Positions 24,317-34,600 of a stretch of DNA of 64,000 bases are shown piece by piece (the stretch's first letter is position 1; every line of letters starts with the position of its first letter). The notes beneath the pieces were generated by a model, which was not told where the DNA came from, searched no databases, and worked only from the letters and a program-made list of their open reading frames with translations. The position numbers and the translations under genes are program-made. The DNA is taken from positions 2,456,164 through 2,520,163 of the forward strand of contig BDSI01000001.1 of the NCBI GenBank assembly GCA_003117195.1. The letters run 5' to 3'. The DNA is from Eudorina sp. 2006-703-Eu-15. Taxonomy: Eukaryota > Chlorophyta > Chlorophyceae > Chlamydomonadales > Volvocaceae.

Positions 24317-24582
24317 TACACCATCACCATCACCAGCACCAGCACCAGCACCACCACCACCACCACCAGCACCATCACCACCATCGCCACCACCAGCACC
24401 ACCAACGCCATCGTCACCACCATCATCACCACCACCACCACCAGCACCATCACCGCCATCGCCACCACCACCAGCACCATTACCGCCATCGCCACCACCA
24501 CCAGCACCAACAACGCCATCATCACCACCACCATAACCACCAGCATCACCACCATCACCGCCATCGCCACCACCACCACCCT
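24317..24582. repeat. CAC/CAG/CAT trinucleotide-based minisatellite
   Basis: About 265 bases of imperfect (CAC)n interspersed with CAG, CAT and GCC triplets forming larger units. Frames across it are pure His, Thr, Ser/Pro or Val runs and are artefacts of the repeat. Confidence 0.93.
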
Positions 24583-24717
24583 GCTGAGCGGAGCCACGGG
24601 TCGCGTCGGGTCGACATCGGCGGCGCAAGCTGGTTGAAACAATAATCCTATCACCGGTGCAGCCCCCACCCTCAAGCCTCTCTCCCGCCCTCACCACAAG
24701 GGCGGTGAGGAGCGCTG

Positions 24718-24775
24718 CCGGGGGTCACCCGGGGGGGTCACCCGGGGGGGTCACCCGGGGGTCACCCGGGGGGGC
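24718..24775. repeat. GGTCACCCGGGG tandem repeat
   Basis: Four units of 15-17 bases differing in the number of G residues; each contains the palindrome CCCGGG. Confidence 0.9.
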
Positions 24776-25477
24776 CGTGATACCCCAAATTTGAGAAAAA
24801 GGGACTCATCCCGTGCCAGCAGCACCCAAAACACATGTCAGAGGGCAACGGCCCCCCGACCCGTTGGCCACATTGTGTTCAAGTCTTCACAGTGTACGGC
24901 GACAGCATACGCCACATACATGAATAAACGGATCATGTGAACTAACTCGAGAATGGGGAACCCGCCCCCGGGGCAGGCCACGGCCACGGCCCTGGTGCAC
25001 CGGCGGGGAGGGGAGCTCAACCCACGCGGGGCAACCGTGGAGACCGACGGATTGCACCTTCACTGACCTACCGCAGTATTATTCCTTATTTACTTATTCG
25101 CCCACGAAATGGTGGAGAAGGGAGGAAAGAAACAAGGACGCAAAGAAAATGGTTATCGTCACCCCATCACCCGTCCAGCGCCCCGCCCAGAGACGGGTGA
25201 ACGTAAACGCCGGGGGGGCGCCCTCGTGAGCCCTGGCCGGCTCCGAGACCACCACCACCAGCAAGCGCGACCCCCGCGGGCCCTGCCCGCCCTACCGACA
25301 CCGATTATGAAAGGAAAGGCAACGGGGACGGCCTTTACGCGCCCCCGCCCTTCAGCTGCAAGGCAAAAACTTAATGATGACGATGACCTCCGCAAAACAC
25401 ATGCACACAGTTCTCCTGTACACACATACGCGCACATATACACAATATACACACACAGAGGGCTAGACTCCTCCTTC

Positions 25478-25500
25478 CTCGCGGATCAGTTCTCCATTAA
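25478..25500 (-). repeat. Dispersed short repeat A, inverted copy
   Basis: CTCGCGGATCAGTTCTCCAT, the reverse complement of the repeat A core with two or three changes, followed by ACACAC. Confidence 0.6.
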
Positions 25501-25920
25501 ACACACACCGCAAGTGGCTCGCGCACGTCTAGGATGCTACCCGCCCACCTGATGCAGCGCGCTCCATTCACCCAGCACCCCCTAGGGGCGTCGGCCACCG
25601 CCACCATCTTTGATTATCGTAAGCATTAGGCCGCGATACATGACAAAGCCGCGCGCCCGGTTGCCCGCTCCGCTCCTCCACTCCCGAATGCGCAGCAGCT
25701 GGCCTCGATGGAGTTGAGCGGCACGTACAAGGGCCCGCAGCATCAACGTCCAGATACACACGTACACGCCTTTCGCAACTCCCAGCGCGTCGCACAGGTT
25801 GGGGCTCGTGCATGCGCGTCGGATACACCGGTGCGGTGTGGTGTGGTCCATCCCGTGAACAAAATCGTCCACCGTGCCCCACCCGCTCAATATGCGTGCA
25901 TCGCATCGAATGGCATTGCA

Positions 25921-26005
25921 CCACACCACACCGCACCACATCGACCCACACCACATCGACCCACACCACATCGACCCACACCACATCGACCCACACCACA
26001 CCGCA
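25921..26005. repeat. 15-bp tandem repeat (CACATCGACCCACAC)
   Basis: Four near-perfect direct copies flanked by degenerate CCACACCGCACC units. Confidence 0.9.
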
Positions 26006-27697
26006 CCGCGATCGCATCGCATGGCACCGCGCTGTATCGCGTCACACGGCGCAACATGCCGACGGCACGCCATCGCACCACAGGCCCGGACCCCGTCAAC
26101 CGCACAGCCCCTCCCCTTCCGCGGCGATTGCACAGGCCACCGGTGGGCCCCGTAATCATTCCCACCCTCCATGTGTCTCCGGCCCCACTCTCCATGTGTA
26201 GCATACCGCAATCGACGACTCGGCCTGCAACCACCTCCGAGGCGTCCTCCTCCTCCTCCTCCTCCTCCTGCTCGTCCTCGCTTCTCTGGCTCCAAATCAT
26301 CCTACCCGTGTCTCCTCTTCCGTCTCCTCTTCCGTCTCCTCTTCCGTCACTTCCGACTGCCCTGCCTCGTTTCCTCTCCTGTCTCCTCTTTCAAATTCCG
26401 ACTGCCCTGCCTTGCCACTTCTTCTTCCTCAATGTACAGCGCCCCACATCCGGCCGTCTCGCCCTTTCCTCTCCGGCCTTCGGGGCGGGGCGGGGGAGCT
26501 CAACCCTAGGGAAGCCATCCCACTCGCCACGGGCACCTGGACAGAACCAGCCGGGACCTCAACCCCCCTTACTAAGCAGTGCTTGGGATGGGCTGGTGAC
26601 AGATGGTCCGTGGGCCCCGCCGAAACATGCAGCATCCCGGAGGCGCGCTGCCACGATCGTACATGTGTACGAAACGTACGGAACAACACAACATCCGTGT
26701 CTTCTCACTCCTGACGAGATGGGGTGCGCGCGCCCTGAGGCGAGGTATAACGCAGGACGTGATGCCGTACAAAGGCCCCTCTGCTGCCTCCCCGGCCGAC
26801 CCACATGCCGCTCGCGATGCAGTGCATTCCCTCCGTTTCAGAAACACCGTCAGAATCAGCTGCGAGGCTGCGACAGCCGGCCCGCGGTGTATCCGTGTCC
26901 GGCAGGGGCTGGTTTGACGAACAAAGAAACGACCCGCGGTCGGACGCCGACCCACAACCCCGTGCGCGTCCGCGTGTTGCGACGCCCCGGAAGAGGAGCA
27001 GCAGCGGCCGCAGCTTGACGGCCGCGTCCACGGGCGTCGCACCGCCACCCTTGTACAACGGAAACCTCGTGGCATAGCACGACACAAACACGCCCGCCGC
27101 AACCAGCGAGAAATTGCATACGGACCTGTACCGACTGTACGGGTCCTGTGGCGCACGCATCTTGGTCAAATAGATACGACAAAACGAAACGCACGGGTTG
27201 TCGGGTGATTCCCCTTTAGCCCCTTCCACCTTCCGCGCGCGGGCGTGCGGGTGTGCGGGTGTGCTTGAAAGTTAGAAAGATAACCCCGCCCGAACCAGTC
27301 CGGAAGCCGTGGGCGTTGTGTTTAGAATGCAACCCGCCCGCCCGTGGGCGTTGTGTGTGTGTATGTGGGGGGGTGAATGTGTGGGTGGGTGCTGGGACCA
27401 CTGCCCGGTCCCCTCCGGGTGCAAGGGTGCGGCGGGGGGAGGCGAGCAGGGGGAGCGGGGGGGTAGGGTCGCCCGGCATCTCGGCCCCACAATGTGTGAT
27501 GAACATCTACATGAATACGTAAAGATACACCGTACGCACACGTACAAGCATGAATACACACTTAAGCGCATAAATACACACATGCATACCCGGTGGCTGC
27601 CTACCATCCGCGACATATTAACAAGGCCGCGGCCCCCTGCCACCAAAACACACGCACTTTTTTGTTTCACACACACACACATACACACATGTCTCTA

Positions 27698-27720
27698 CTC
27701 GCGGGTCAGTTTTCCTTTAC
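27698..27720 (-). repeat. Dispersed short repeat A, inverted copy
   Basis: CTCGCGGGTCAGTTTTCCTT followed by TACACACA, the reverse complement of the repeat A core with its flanking (GT)n. Confidence 0.6.
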
Positions 27721-27963
27721 ACACATCATGATGCACGGTGGCGCCAAGCGCGGCGCGCAACACCGAGACGGGTAACCCACCCGGCCGCCCCTTCCGATAA
27801 GTGCCCACCCGGGTGGGAGGTGGGGACCACCACCGAGTCCAAAGGCAGGACGCACACGCTGTGGGCCATTGAGCGTGTCGGCGATGGGGTGGGGTTTCAC
27901 AGTCGAAGATTTCCGCAGCGGCTGACCGCATCTGCATCCGTCCCCACCGCCGCGCCGACTTAT

Positions 27964-28042
27964 TCAGAACCCAGATCAAAACCCAGTTTAAAACCTTGAT
28001 CAGATCAGAACCCAGATCAGGTCAGAACCCAGATCAGGTCAG
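27964..28042. repeat. 17-bp tandem repeat (CAGAACCCAGATCAGGT)
   Basis: About four imperfect copies. It abuts and slightly overlaps the 3' end of the minus-strand gene at 28039, so it probably lies in that gene's 3' untranslated region. Confidence 0.75.
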
Positions 28043-30165
28043 AGCCACGCAGGTTCAAGGTTCAGTGACGTCATCAGCGACCCGTGGGCCTGTTCGTACC
28101 AACTGGGCTCCAGGTGGTCCCCGCCTTCGCAGCCCGCCGCCGCCGCAGCGTACGGCGCCCCCCCACACCACGCGCCGTACTCTTCCCCCGCGGCAACATC
28201 CTCCCCGAACGGCACCGCGAGCATGTCCGTGTCCCCACCCCGGAGCTCGAGATGGCGTGCGGGGGGTTTCGGAGCGTAGCCGCCGTGGTGCCTCAGGTCC
28301 GCGTCGTTGTACAGCTGCAGGCTGTTGACGTACGACAGTGCGGCGATGTTCGCGATGTACGGCGCCGCGTGGCCTGAGGCGGGACGCCGCGGCGGCGGTG
28401 CCGCTGCGTCGGCCCTGAAAATGTTGAAGACCTCCACCGCAGCGGGGGGAGGGCAGGATGTCCGATGGTGTCGGTGCCGGTGGTGTTGCTGGTGCTGCTG
28501 GCGTAGCAGCGCCCGTCGCAGCAGCAGCTGCTGCTGCTGCGCCGCCGCCGCCGCCTCCGACCTCCTCCTGGCGACGGCCCGCGGCGCCGGCGCGGACGTC
28601 GTACCGCTCAACCCGACACCGCTGTCGTCCTCCGTGCCGTACGAATTCCCATCCGGCCCGCCGCCGCCGCCACCGCGGCCGCCACCGCCGTCGCCCACCG
28701 CCACCGGCGACGTCATCGCCGCCGCAGGCGGCCCCCAGGCCAACGACGCTGCCGACGGCAGGAGCTCGTACCCGAACTCGCCAGCGGCGCCGACGCGCCC
28801 CGACGGCGCCAGTCCCTCCCCCGCCAGCTCCGACGCGTCGTCCAAGACGCTGAGGATGGAGACGTGCTCGTCCTCGCACAGCTCAAGCTCCGAACCGTAC
28901 TCGACGCATTCAGGATCCAGGACCCGATCCAGATCCGGCTCCGGAACCGGCAGGTGGAGCGACCCTGCGTACGGCAGCCCCAGCAGGTGCAGCAGCTGCG
29001 CGTTGTGGGCGCGGGCGGTGGTGGGGAGCCAGCGCGTGCTGAACGGCTTGGAGCAGCCCGCGTCGCTCGCGACATCGTTGTCGTACTCCTCGTACCCGCC
29101 CTCGCCGAGACGGCCGAGAGCGCCACTGGGTTCGCTGTCGGCGGCGGCGGCGGCCGCGGCGGCGGCGGCGGGGGTGCCGGTGCCGGTGCCGCCGCGGGTC
29201 GCTCGTCTCCAAGCGGTGGCGGCGACTGCAGACACATGGGAGGGCAGAGTCGCGGAGGCGAAGGGGCGGCGCTGATGCGTCGAAGACCGCAGCACCGGGG
29301 CCCGGGCCGCGCCGCCGCCGCCGCTGGCCATCGCCATCGCCACCGCGGCTGTCGAGGTGGGTCGGGCTTCCTTGGATCTCGAGCTCGGGCCCGCACTCAA
29401 GGGGTTCTTGCGCAGCACCGTGGCGGCCACGGCCGCAGCGGAATTGCAAGCCGCCGCCTTGCCCCAGGACGTTGCAGCCGCTGCTACTGCAGTGGCGGCC
29501 GCGGCCGCGGCGGCGGCGGCGGCGGCTGTAGCAGCGGTGCCGCTGCTGCAGCTGCAGATGCTGCTGACGCCGGCCACATCGGGCCGCAGGTCGTCCGCGT
29601 CGGGGTCGCCGTACAGCGCATCCGCCGCCGCCGCGGAATCCTCCCCACCAAGGCCGCCGGCGCCGTCACCGACCCTGTCCACCGCCAACAGAAGCGCATC
29701 CAGCCAGTCGCCCGCGGCGCATTGCGCAGCTGCCGTCGCCGTCGGGGCCGCGGCCAAGGCCACGGAGCGGCCCCCGCCGCCGCCTGTGCTGTCAGTGACG
29801 CCCCCGCTTGCTTCCTTGCTCAAGACGTTGGTACGGCAGCTCCGTGCCGCCCGCGGTGAGGCCCCGGCGGGGGGTGGGAGTGTCGCAGCGGCGGTGGAGT
29901 TGGCACTGACAGCGCAGCTCGCCTGCAGGTGGGAGGGGTCGGCGTCCGTGTGGCCGCCAACATCGGACGACGGTCCCGCCGCCGCCGCCACCGCCGCCGA
30001 GATGGCGGTGGCGGCGGTGTTTCTAAACTGGGGTGTGCAGTCGGCAACGAACTGCGGCTGCTGCGGCCGTCCCTGGTTGACTAGTAGCTGGGGATGCCGA
30101 TGGGTCGCGTGAAGTGGTTTCGGTGCGGCACAGCACGACGAGGCCGCGCTGCTGTTGTCGGGCAT
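28039..30165 (-). CDS. Low-complexity Ala/Gly-rich acidic protein of unknown function
   Basis: A single 708-aa frame from ATG at 30165 (MPDNSSAASS) to the stop at 28039. Poly-Ala, poly-Gly and Gln/His-rich runs separate ordered islands. These include WLDALLLAVDRVGDGAGG, an acidic block (LDRVLDPECVEYGSELELCE), YIANIAALSYVNSLQLYND and a C-terminus GSLMTSLNLEPAWL. Composition and architecture resemble the two other Ala-rich frames in this window, though I find no alignable shared domain. Such proteins in green algae are often regulators with ordered motifs in disordered linkers; that is inference only. The gene lies divergent from acyl-CoA oxidase, with about 1.4 kb of AT-richer DNA between them. 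Confidence 0.55.
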   Translation of the reverse strand: MPDNSSAASSCCAAPKPLHATHRHPQLLVNQGRPQQPQFVADCTPQFRNTAATAISAAVAAAAGPSSDVGGHTDADPSHLQASCAVSANSTAAATLPPPAGASPRAARSCRTNVLSKEASGGVTDSTGGGGGRSVALAAAPTATAAAQCAAGDWLDALLLAVDRVGDGAGGLGGEDSAAAADALYGDPDADDLRPDVAGVSSICSCSSGTAATAAAAAAAAAAATAVAAAATSWGKAAACNSAAAVAATVLRKNPLSAGPSSRSKEARPTSTAAVAMAMASGGGGAARAPVLRSSTHQRRPFASATLPSHVSAVAATAWRRATRGGTGTGTPAAAAAAAAAADSEPSGALGRLGEGGYEEYDNDVASDAGCSKPFSTRWLPTTARAHNAQLLHLLGLPYAGSLHLPVPEPDLDRVLDPECVEYGSELELCEDEHVSILSVLDDASELAGEGLAPSGRVGAAGEFGYELLPSAASLAWGPPAAAMTSPVAVGDGGGGRGGGGGGPDGNSYGTEDDSGVGLSGTTSAPAPRAVARRRSEAAAAAQQQQLLLRRALLRQQHQQHHRHRHHRTSCPPPAAVEVFNIFRADAAAPPPRRPASGHAAPYIANIAALSYVNSLQLYNDADLRHHGGYAPKPPARHLELRGGDTDMLAVPFGEDVAAGEEYGAWCGGAPYAAAAAGCEGGDHLEPSWYEQAHGSLMTSLNLEPAWL

Positions 30166-31610
30166 CCATCGGAGACACGGCGCGGTGCCTGAGGTAGTCG
30201 GGAGGGTGGTTGGACGGGGGGAAGGGGGGTTATCGTTTCACAGGCAGGTAGGTAGGAGGGAGGGTGAGGACGCGGGGCGAGGGTCGGGGCCCGGAGAGCG
30301 CGGGTGTTCGCGAGGAGACGAGGGACGGCCGCAGTGGGGCTGTGGCAGGGCGCAAAGGCACCCTGACGTTGTCCCAGCGGGCTTTTGGAGCAAGATCAGT
30401 GCGGTGGGTGGTAACGCAAGGACGTCGAGTCAGGCCGCAGGCTGACGGGCACGCACCTGGCGGCATGTCCGATCCTGAGAGGCGTTCATCGGTGGAACCT
30501 GAGTACATCTCGTTGCAAGCGATGGAGTTCGCTTGAAGCTTTAGGTGCGGTGTGCCGCCCACGACCGTCCATGCACGCGCTGCCAGTTCGGGTCCCACAG
30601 CTGCGCAGCTAGACCTAATAATCAAAACGGAAGGTTGCGATGCGCATCATTGAAAACTCAAAAGGCCGATGGGCACGGCGCGGCCCCAAGCGCAAGCTCA
30701 TGAAGATAGGTAGCGAAAGCCGTGTGCTCACAGCTCACAGCAAACACGCTTAAAGGGTCGGAAATCAAAATTTACTAGCAGTAAACCTTCCGGAATCAAA
30801 ACATCCAGTGGACAGGTCGGCCCCTCCGTGACAATGCCCGCTGGTAAGTTACGACTGCTGCGTTATGACAAGATTTCGTCTGTGTGCACTAAGCACGATT
30901 GCGGAAAGATCCAAAAAGTCTCACCGGTACTTGGTGTACATCTGCGTTGTTTTCTCGGGCCCCACGTGCCTAACGGACGAGTAAATAGAGCAAATTGCAC
31001 AAACCCGACGTGAAGAGCCTTTCCATTTGCTACTTGTAGTTTGACTCAAAAGTTCATTTTGACATATCGGCTAGGACAGAGGCTGTTGCAGCGCAGCTTG
31101 TGCAGCCTTGTGTACGAGTCCGAGGTGCCAAGGTTCAGCAAACTTAAAGTGATAATGCATCCCGCAGCACTGGCTAAGGGCGTCTCATAAGACCGGAGGC
31201 CAAACGCAGCGGCCAAAACAGGACGTAATGTCGTACTGGAAAAAATTGCGTTGGGTGACTCATCGGCGAGGATTCCTGTTGTATGCATAAAGGTGCTACT
31301 ACACTTCATTCCATTGGAAAGGCAGTTGCGGTGCGCCCGCGCTGCTTGGCTGGCTTTTGTTCAAAAAATTACAGACCAAATCATCGGATGCATTTCCCGT
31401 GCAAAAAACCTTATTGCAGAAGTATTTTCAACTGTCGTAATGATTGTGCAGTTTTGCGCAAGGCCCGACGTGTTGAGATATACGACATTGAAAACACCGT
31501 CTGACGTGTTACAACCGTCCACCCGTCAACGTTATCTGCGCGCGGTAAAAGTTTTATGAAGTTCGCTGAAAAGGACAACGTGTATTATAGTGTAAGCGTA
31601 ATTAGCCAAA
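30166..31610. other. Divergent intergenic region upstream of acyl-CoA oxidase
   Basis: No gene seen. GC falls sharply from about 30.6 kb to the acyl-CoA oxidase start, as at other gene starts here. Short frames at 30828-31013, 31046-31309 and 31251-31559 lack recognisable domains. No clear TATA box was found close to 31611. Confidence 0.5.
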
Positions 31611-31655
31611 ATGGACGACGCAACGAGGCGCCTCAGGGTCGTTTCGGGCCATTTT
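31611..31655 (+). other. PTS2-type peroxisomal targeting signal of acyl-CoA oxidase
   Basis: Codons 1-15 encode [15 protein letters not shown]. Residues 7-15 fit the PTS2 pattern (R/K)(L/V/I)x5(H/Q)(L/A/F). Some plant acyl-CoA oxidases also use PTS2. Confidence 0.75.
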
Positions 31656-34600
31656 CGGGTCGAGAAGCCTCGACTGGCAGGGCCCTGTCCCTTTGACATC
31701 AAGGAGCTTCAGCACATCCTGGACCATGACAACCACGAGCACCGCCAAGCGATGAAGGAGTTCATGAATGACGACCTCTACGTCCCGTGAGTTTGGCCGG
31801 AATGAGCGCCTCTTAAAAGCAAATTATAGCCATGCTTTGGTCCGTACAAGCGAGTTTGACCACTCCGCTGAGTTAGCTGTGACACGTCACGATGCTTGCT
31901 TCTTGCTCCCCACCACGCTGTTGACTGGCTTGCTCCGTATGCCTACATGCGCATTCTTTCGCCCAAAGTGCGATCGTCCGTGGCGTTGGCTACCTTCCCA
32001 GACACCAATCCGGACATACACAACGCCCATTGCCGGCACTCTCTTTCCGTTGCACGAACCGCTTCCGGACAGCCTCCTGGGCCGGTTGCACCATTCGGTC
32101 ATGCCTTGAGAACAATGGCGCTTTAGGAAGCGTTGTCAATCTGCCGGCAATTTCCGTACCTAAAGAAAATGAACCAAGTCCAAGTCTTTGCGCGTGAGGC
32201 GCCGTGAAGCCCCGCGTCCCCGAACCCATGAGAGTTCCCTGGCATGTGCGGCATCGCCTTGTGGCAATACCCCCCCCACACACACACACCCCAACTGCCC
32301 GCGGTGTGGAAGCGAGACACGGCAGCAACGGTGTTGGCGCATGGTTCCAACCCAACACCGCGGAGGCGGGTTCGCCGCCGGCCCCGAGGATGCCGCTTTT
32401 CCGCCGACCCAGATGGAGCGGGATCATTTTCCTCCCGAACCGCATGCGCGTGCATGTACGGCATGTTACTAGGGACGTCTACGCCTGTGCCCCGAGCTCT
32501 TCTCGCCACAGCCACCCGTCTACTTACCCGACATAAACCCCTAGACAGGGCCCGGAAGCCTATCCACACTGTAACGGTACTACTACCTCATACCCGTGCA
32601 CCCTCCACCATTCCTATTTCCAATGTCTGAACTCCCCCTTGACCCTCCCGTGCATGTACTGCTGTTTTCACCATGCCTATACTGTAGTGTACATGCACAC
32701 ACGGGCACAGTCCGGGCCTAGCTGGGCCCATCGCATTTCACGCACTGCTGCTCTGCTCACCTACGAACACACGGACATATAATAAGCACATACACACACG
32801 CGCGCGCAAACCCCTGAATGCACACAACTACTGTATTGCGCTCCGGCACCGATACCAAAATCTCCTGCACCCAAACGCCTCCCGGGCCCACATCTCGCCG
32901 TGTTGCGCCCGCGTGCCCGGCTGCTTTCGGCCCGTTCGCGCAGTCAGTACGACGTCAGCCTGCGCGACGAGCGCGAGCTGGCGCTGCAGCGGCTGCGACG
33001 CGTCTGCCGCGCGGGTTTCATCAGCGTCACGGACTTCCGCTACAACCCCTTTCGCATCTTTGCTGCGCATGAGGTGGCGGCGCTGTGCGACCCGAGCATG
33101 GGCACCAAGATGACCGTCCAGTTTAACCTGGTGGGTGGGGTGTGTTCAATTCAAAAAAGAAATAAACCCGAAGAACGAACCCAGGCACGGTGGGGTGGGT
33201 GTCGGCGGGAAGAGGAGACGCGCCCGACACGACACGGCGGATGCGCAACACGGGGCAGCAGTGGGAAGCGGGCGGACTCGGCACTCACGGCACAGGAGGA
33301 GCATGAGACGCGGAATGCGCTTCTGGCTTCCCCCCATCCCGCCGCAAAGCCCTGAAAACCCGGAAACCCGCGGAAACCCCCGAACCTTCAGCGCAGCACT
33401 GTACTGAATTGTGCGCGCGGCAACACGAGCGGGTCGAGTGCCGACCTGCCTGTCTCCGGCACGTCCGCTGCCGCACCTGTGCCGCATCCATCCTCCCTTG
33501 CCTCCGTGGTCGTGCTCCCCCGTGGTCGGTCACGATGACGCCATCCTCCCCTGCCCTGGGCCTTTCTCAGTTCGGTGGCACTGTGCTCAAGCTGGGCACC
33601 GAGCGGCACCACGGACCTTTCCTCCGCGACATTGACCAGCTGGACGCGGTCGGCTGTTTTGCGCTGACGGAGCTTGGATTCGGTGAGGGGGGAAGGAGGT
33701 GCCGTGTTGCGTGAGAAACTCGTCGTACCCTTGAGCTCCCATCGGGTGCGCGGTTGGGATGTGCGAGGTTGCAGCTGTCAAGGCGCGAAATCTGAGTGCG
33801 GAGTCTGCAAGGGTCGGCGGGTCGGGCGCTCGGGGGGCACACGGTTGGAAGCATTTGAAAGTTTCATTCCTGGGATCATCTGTATCTTTTGAACAACTTG
33901 TTTCATCCCACCCACATCTTTGCTGCATGCGATTTACACGCCTTTCTGTCGGCGCATTTGTCGCTGAACACACCTTTCCGTCAGGCAACAACGCCGTGGA
34001 GATGCAAACGACGGCGATGTACGATGAGGCGTCGCAGGAGTTTATCATCAACACGCCGGGCTCCCTGGCGCAGAAGTGAGAGAAGAATTACCGTAATTGA
34101 ACGGAATGAAGTAGAGTGTATGCCGACGTCCCGGGCCGTACCTGGCGAGGGTCTGTGGAACATGGCTGGTGGTCCCGCTGTGACCGCTTTTCCAAGCGCG
34201 GGCACGGTTGCTGACCGATTCGCTGTACTCCTTGTCGCCTGTCCTTCCGTTGCCCACCGTAGGTACTGGATCACGAACAGCGCCGTACACGCCCAATGGT
34301 CGGTGGTGTTTGCGCAGCTGACGGTGAGGGGCCGCGCGGAGGGCATCCACGGCTTCTTGGTTCGCATCCGGTGAGGTGGGGAGGGCGGAGGGCGCCTCTA
34401 AGCAGGCTGATAGAGGAAGATGCGGAAGATTCCAGGTTGTACTTCATCGTTGAGCACCTGGGGCGGGCTTGGGGGCCACAAGACACTTTTGGGGGGTGGG
34501 GTGGGGCGGGGTGGGGCTACGGAGATGTAATCGGGAAGGTGGTGGGTCAAGGTGGGCAATGGCGGTTGACATCTTGGCCGAGTCGCCGCAGCGGAGGCCA

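Larger units (their letters stand above)
21851..28038. other. Intergenic, minisatellite-rich stretch with no confident gene
   Basis: Tandem arrays are listed separately. Minor tracts are CAACC repeats near 21944-21970 and (GA/GT)n near 22463-22511. Two minus-strand frames have balanced composition: 25880-25582 (contains LRALVRAAQLHRGQLLRIRE) and about 27190-26990 (contains SRYRSVCNFSLVAAGVFVSC). They could be exons but I see no family and no certain splice pair. Repeat A copies sit near 25.49 and 27.71 kb. Confidence 0.45.

Noticed and set aside
24244..24645. His-rich and Thr-rich frames at 24.3-24.6 kb
   Set aside because: Produced by the (CAC)n minisatellite; all frames are open because the repeat lacks stops.
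31251..31559. Short frame just upstream of acyl-CoA oxidase
   Set aside because: No domain, and it lies in the AT-rich divergent promoter region.
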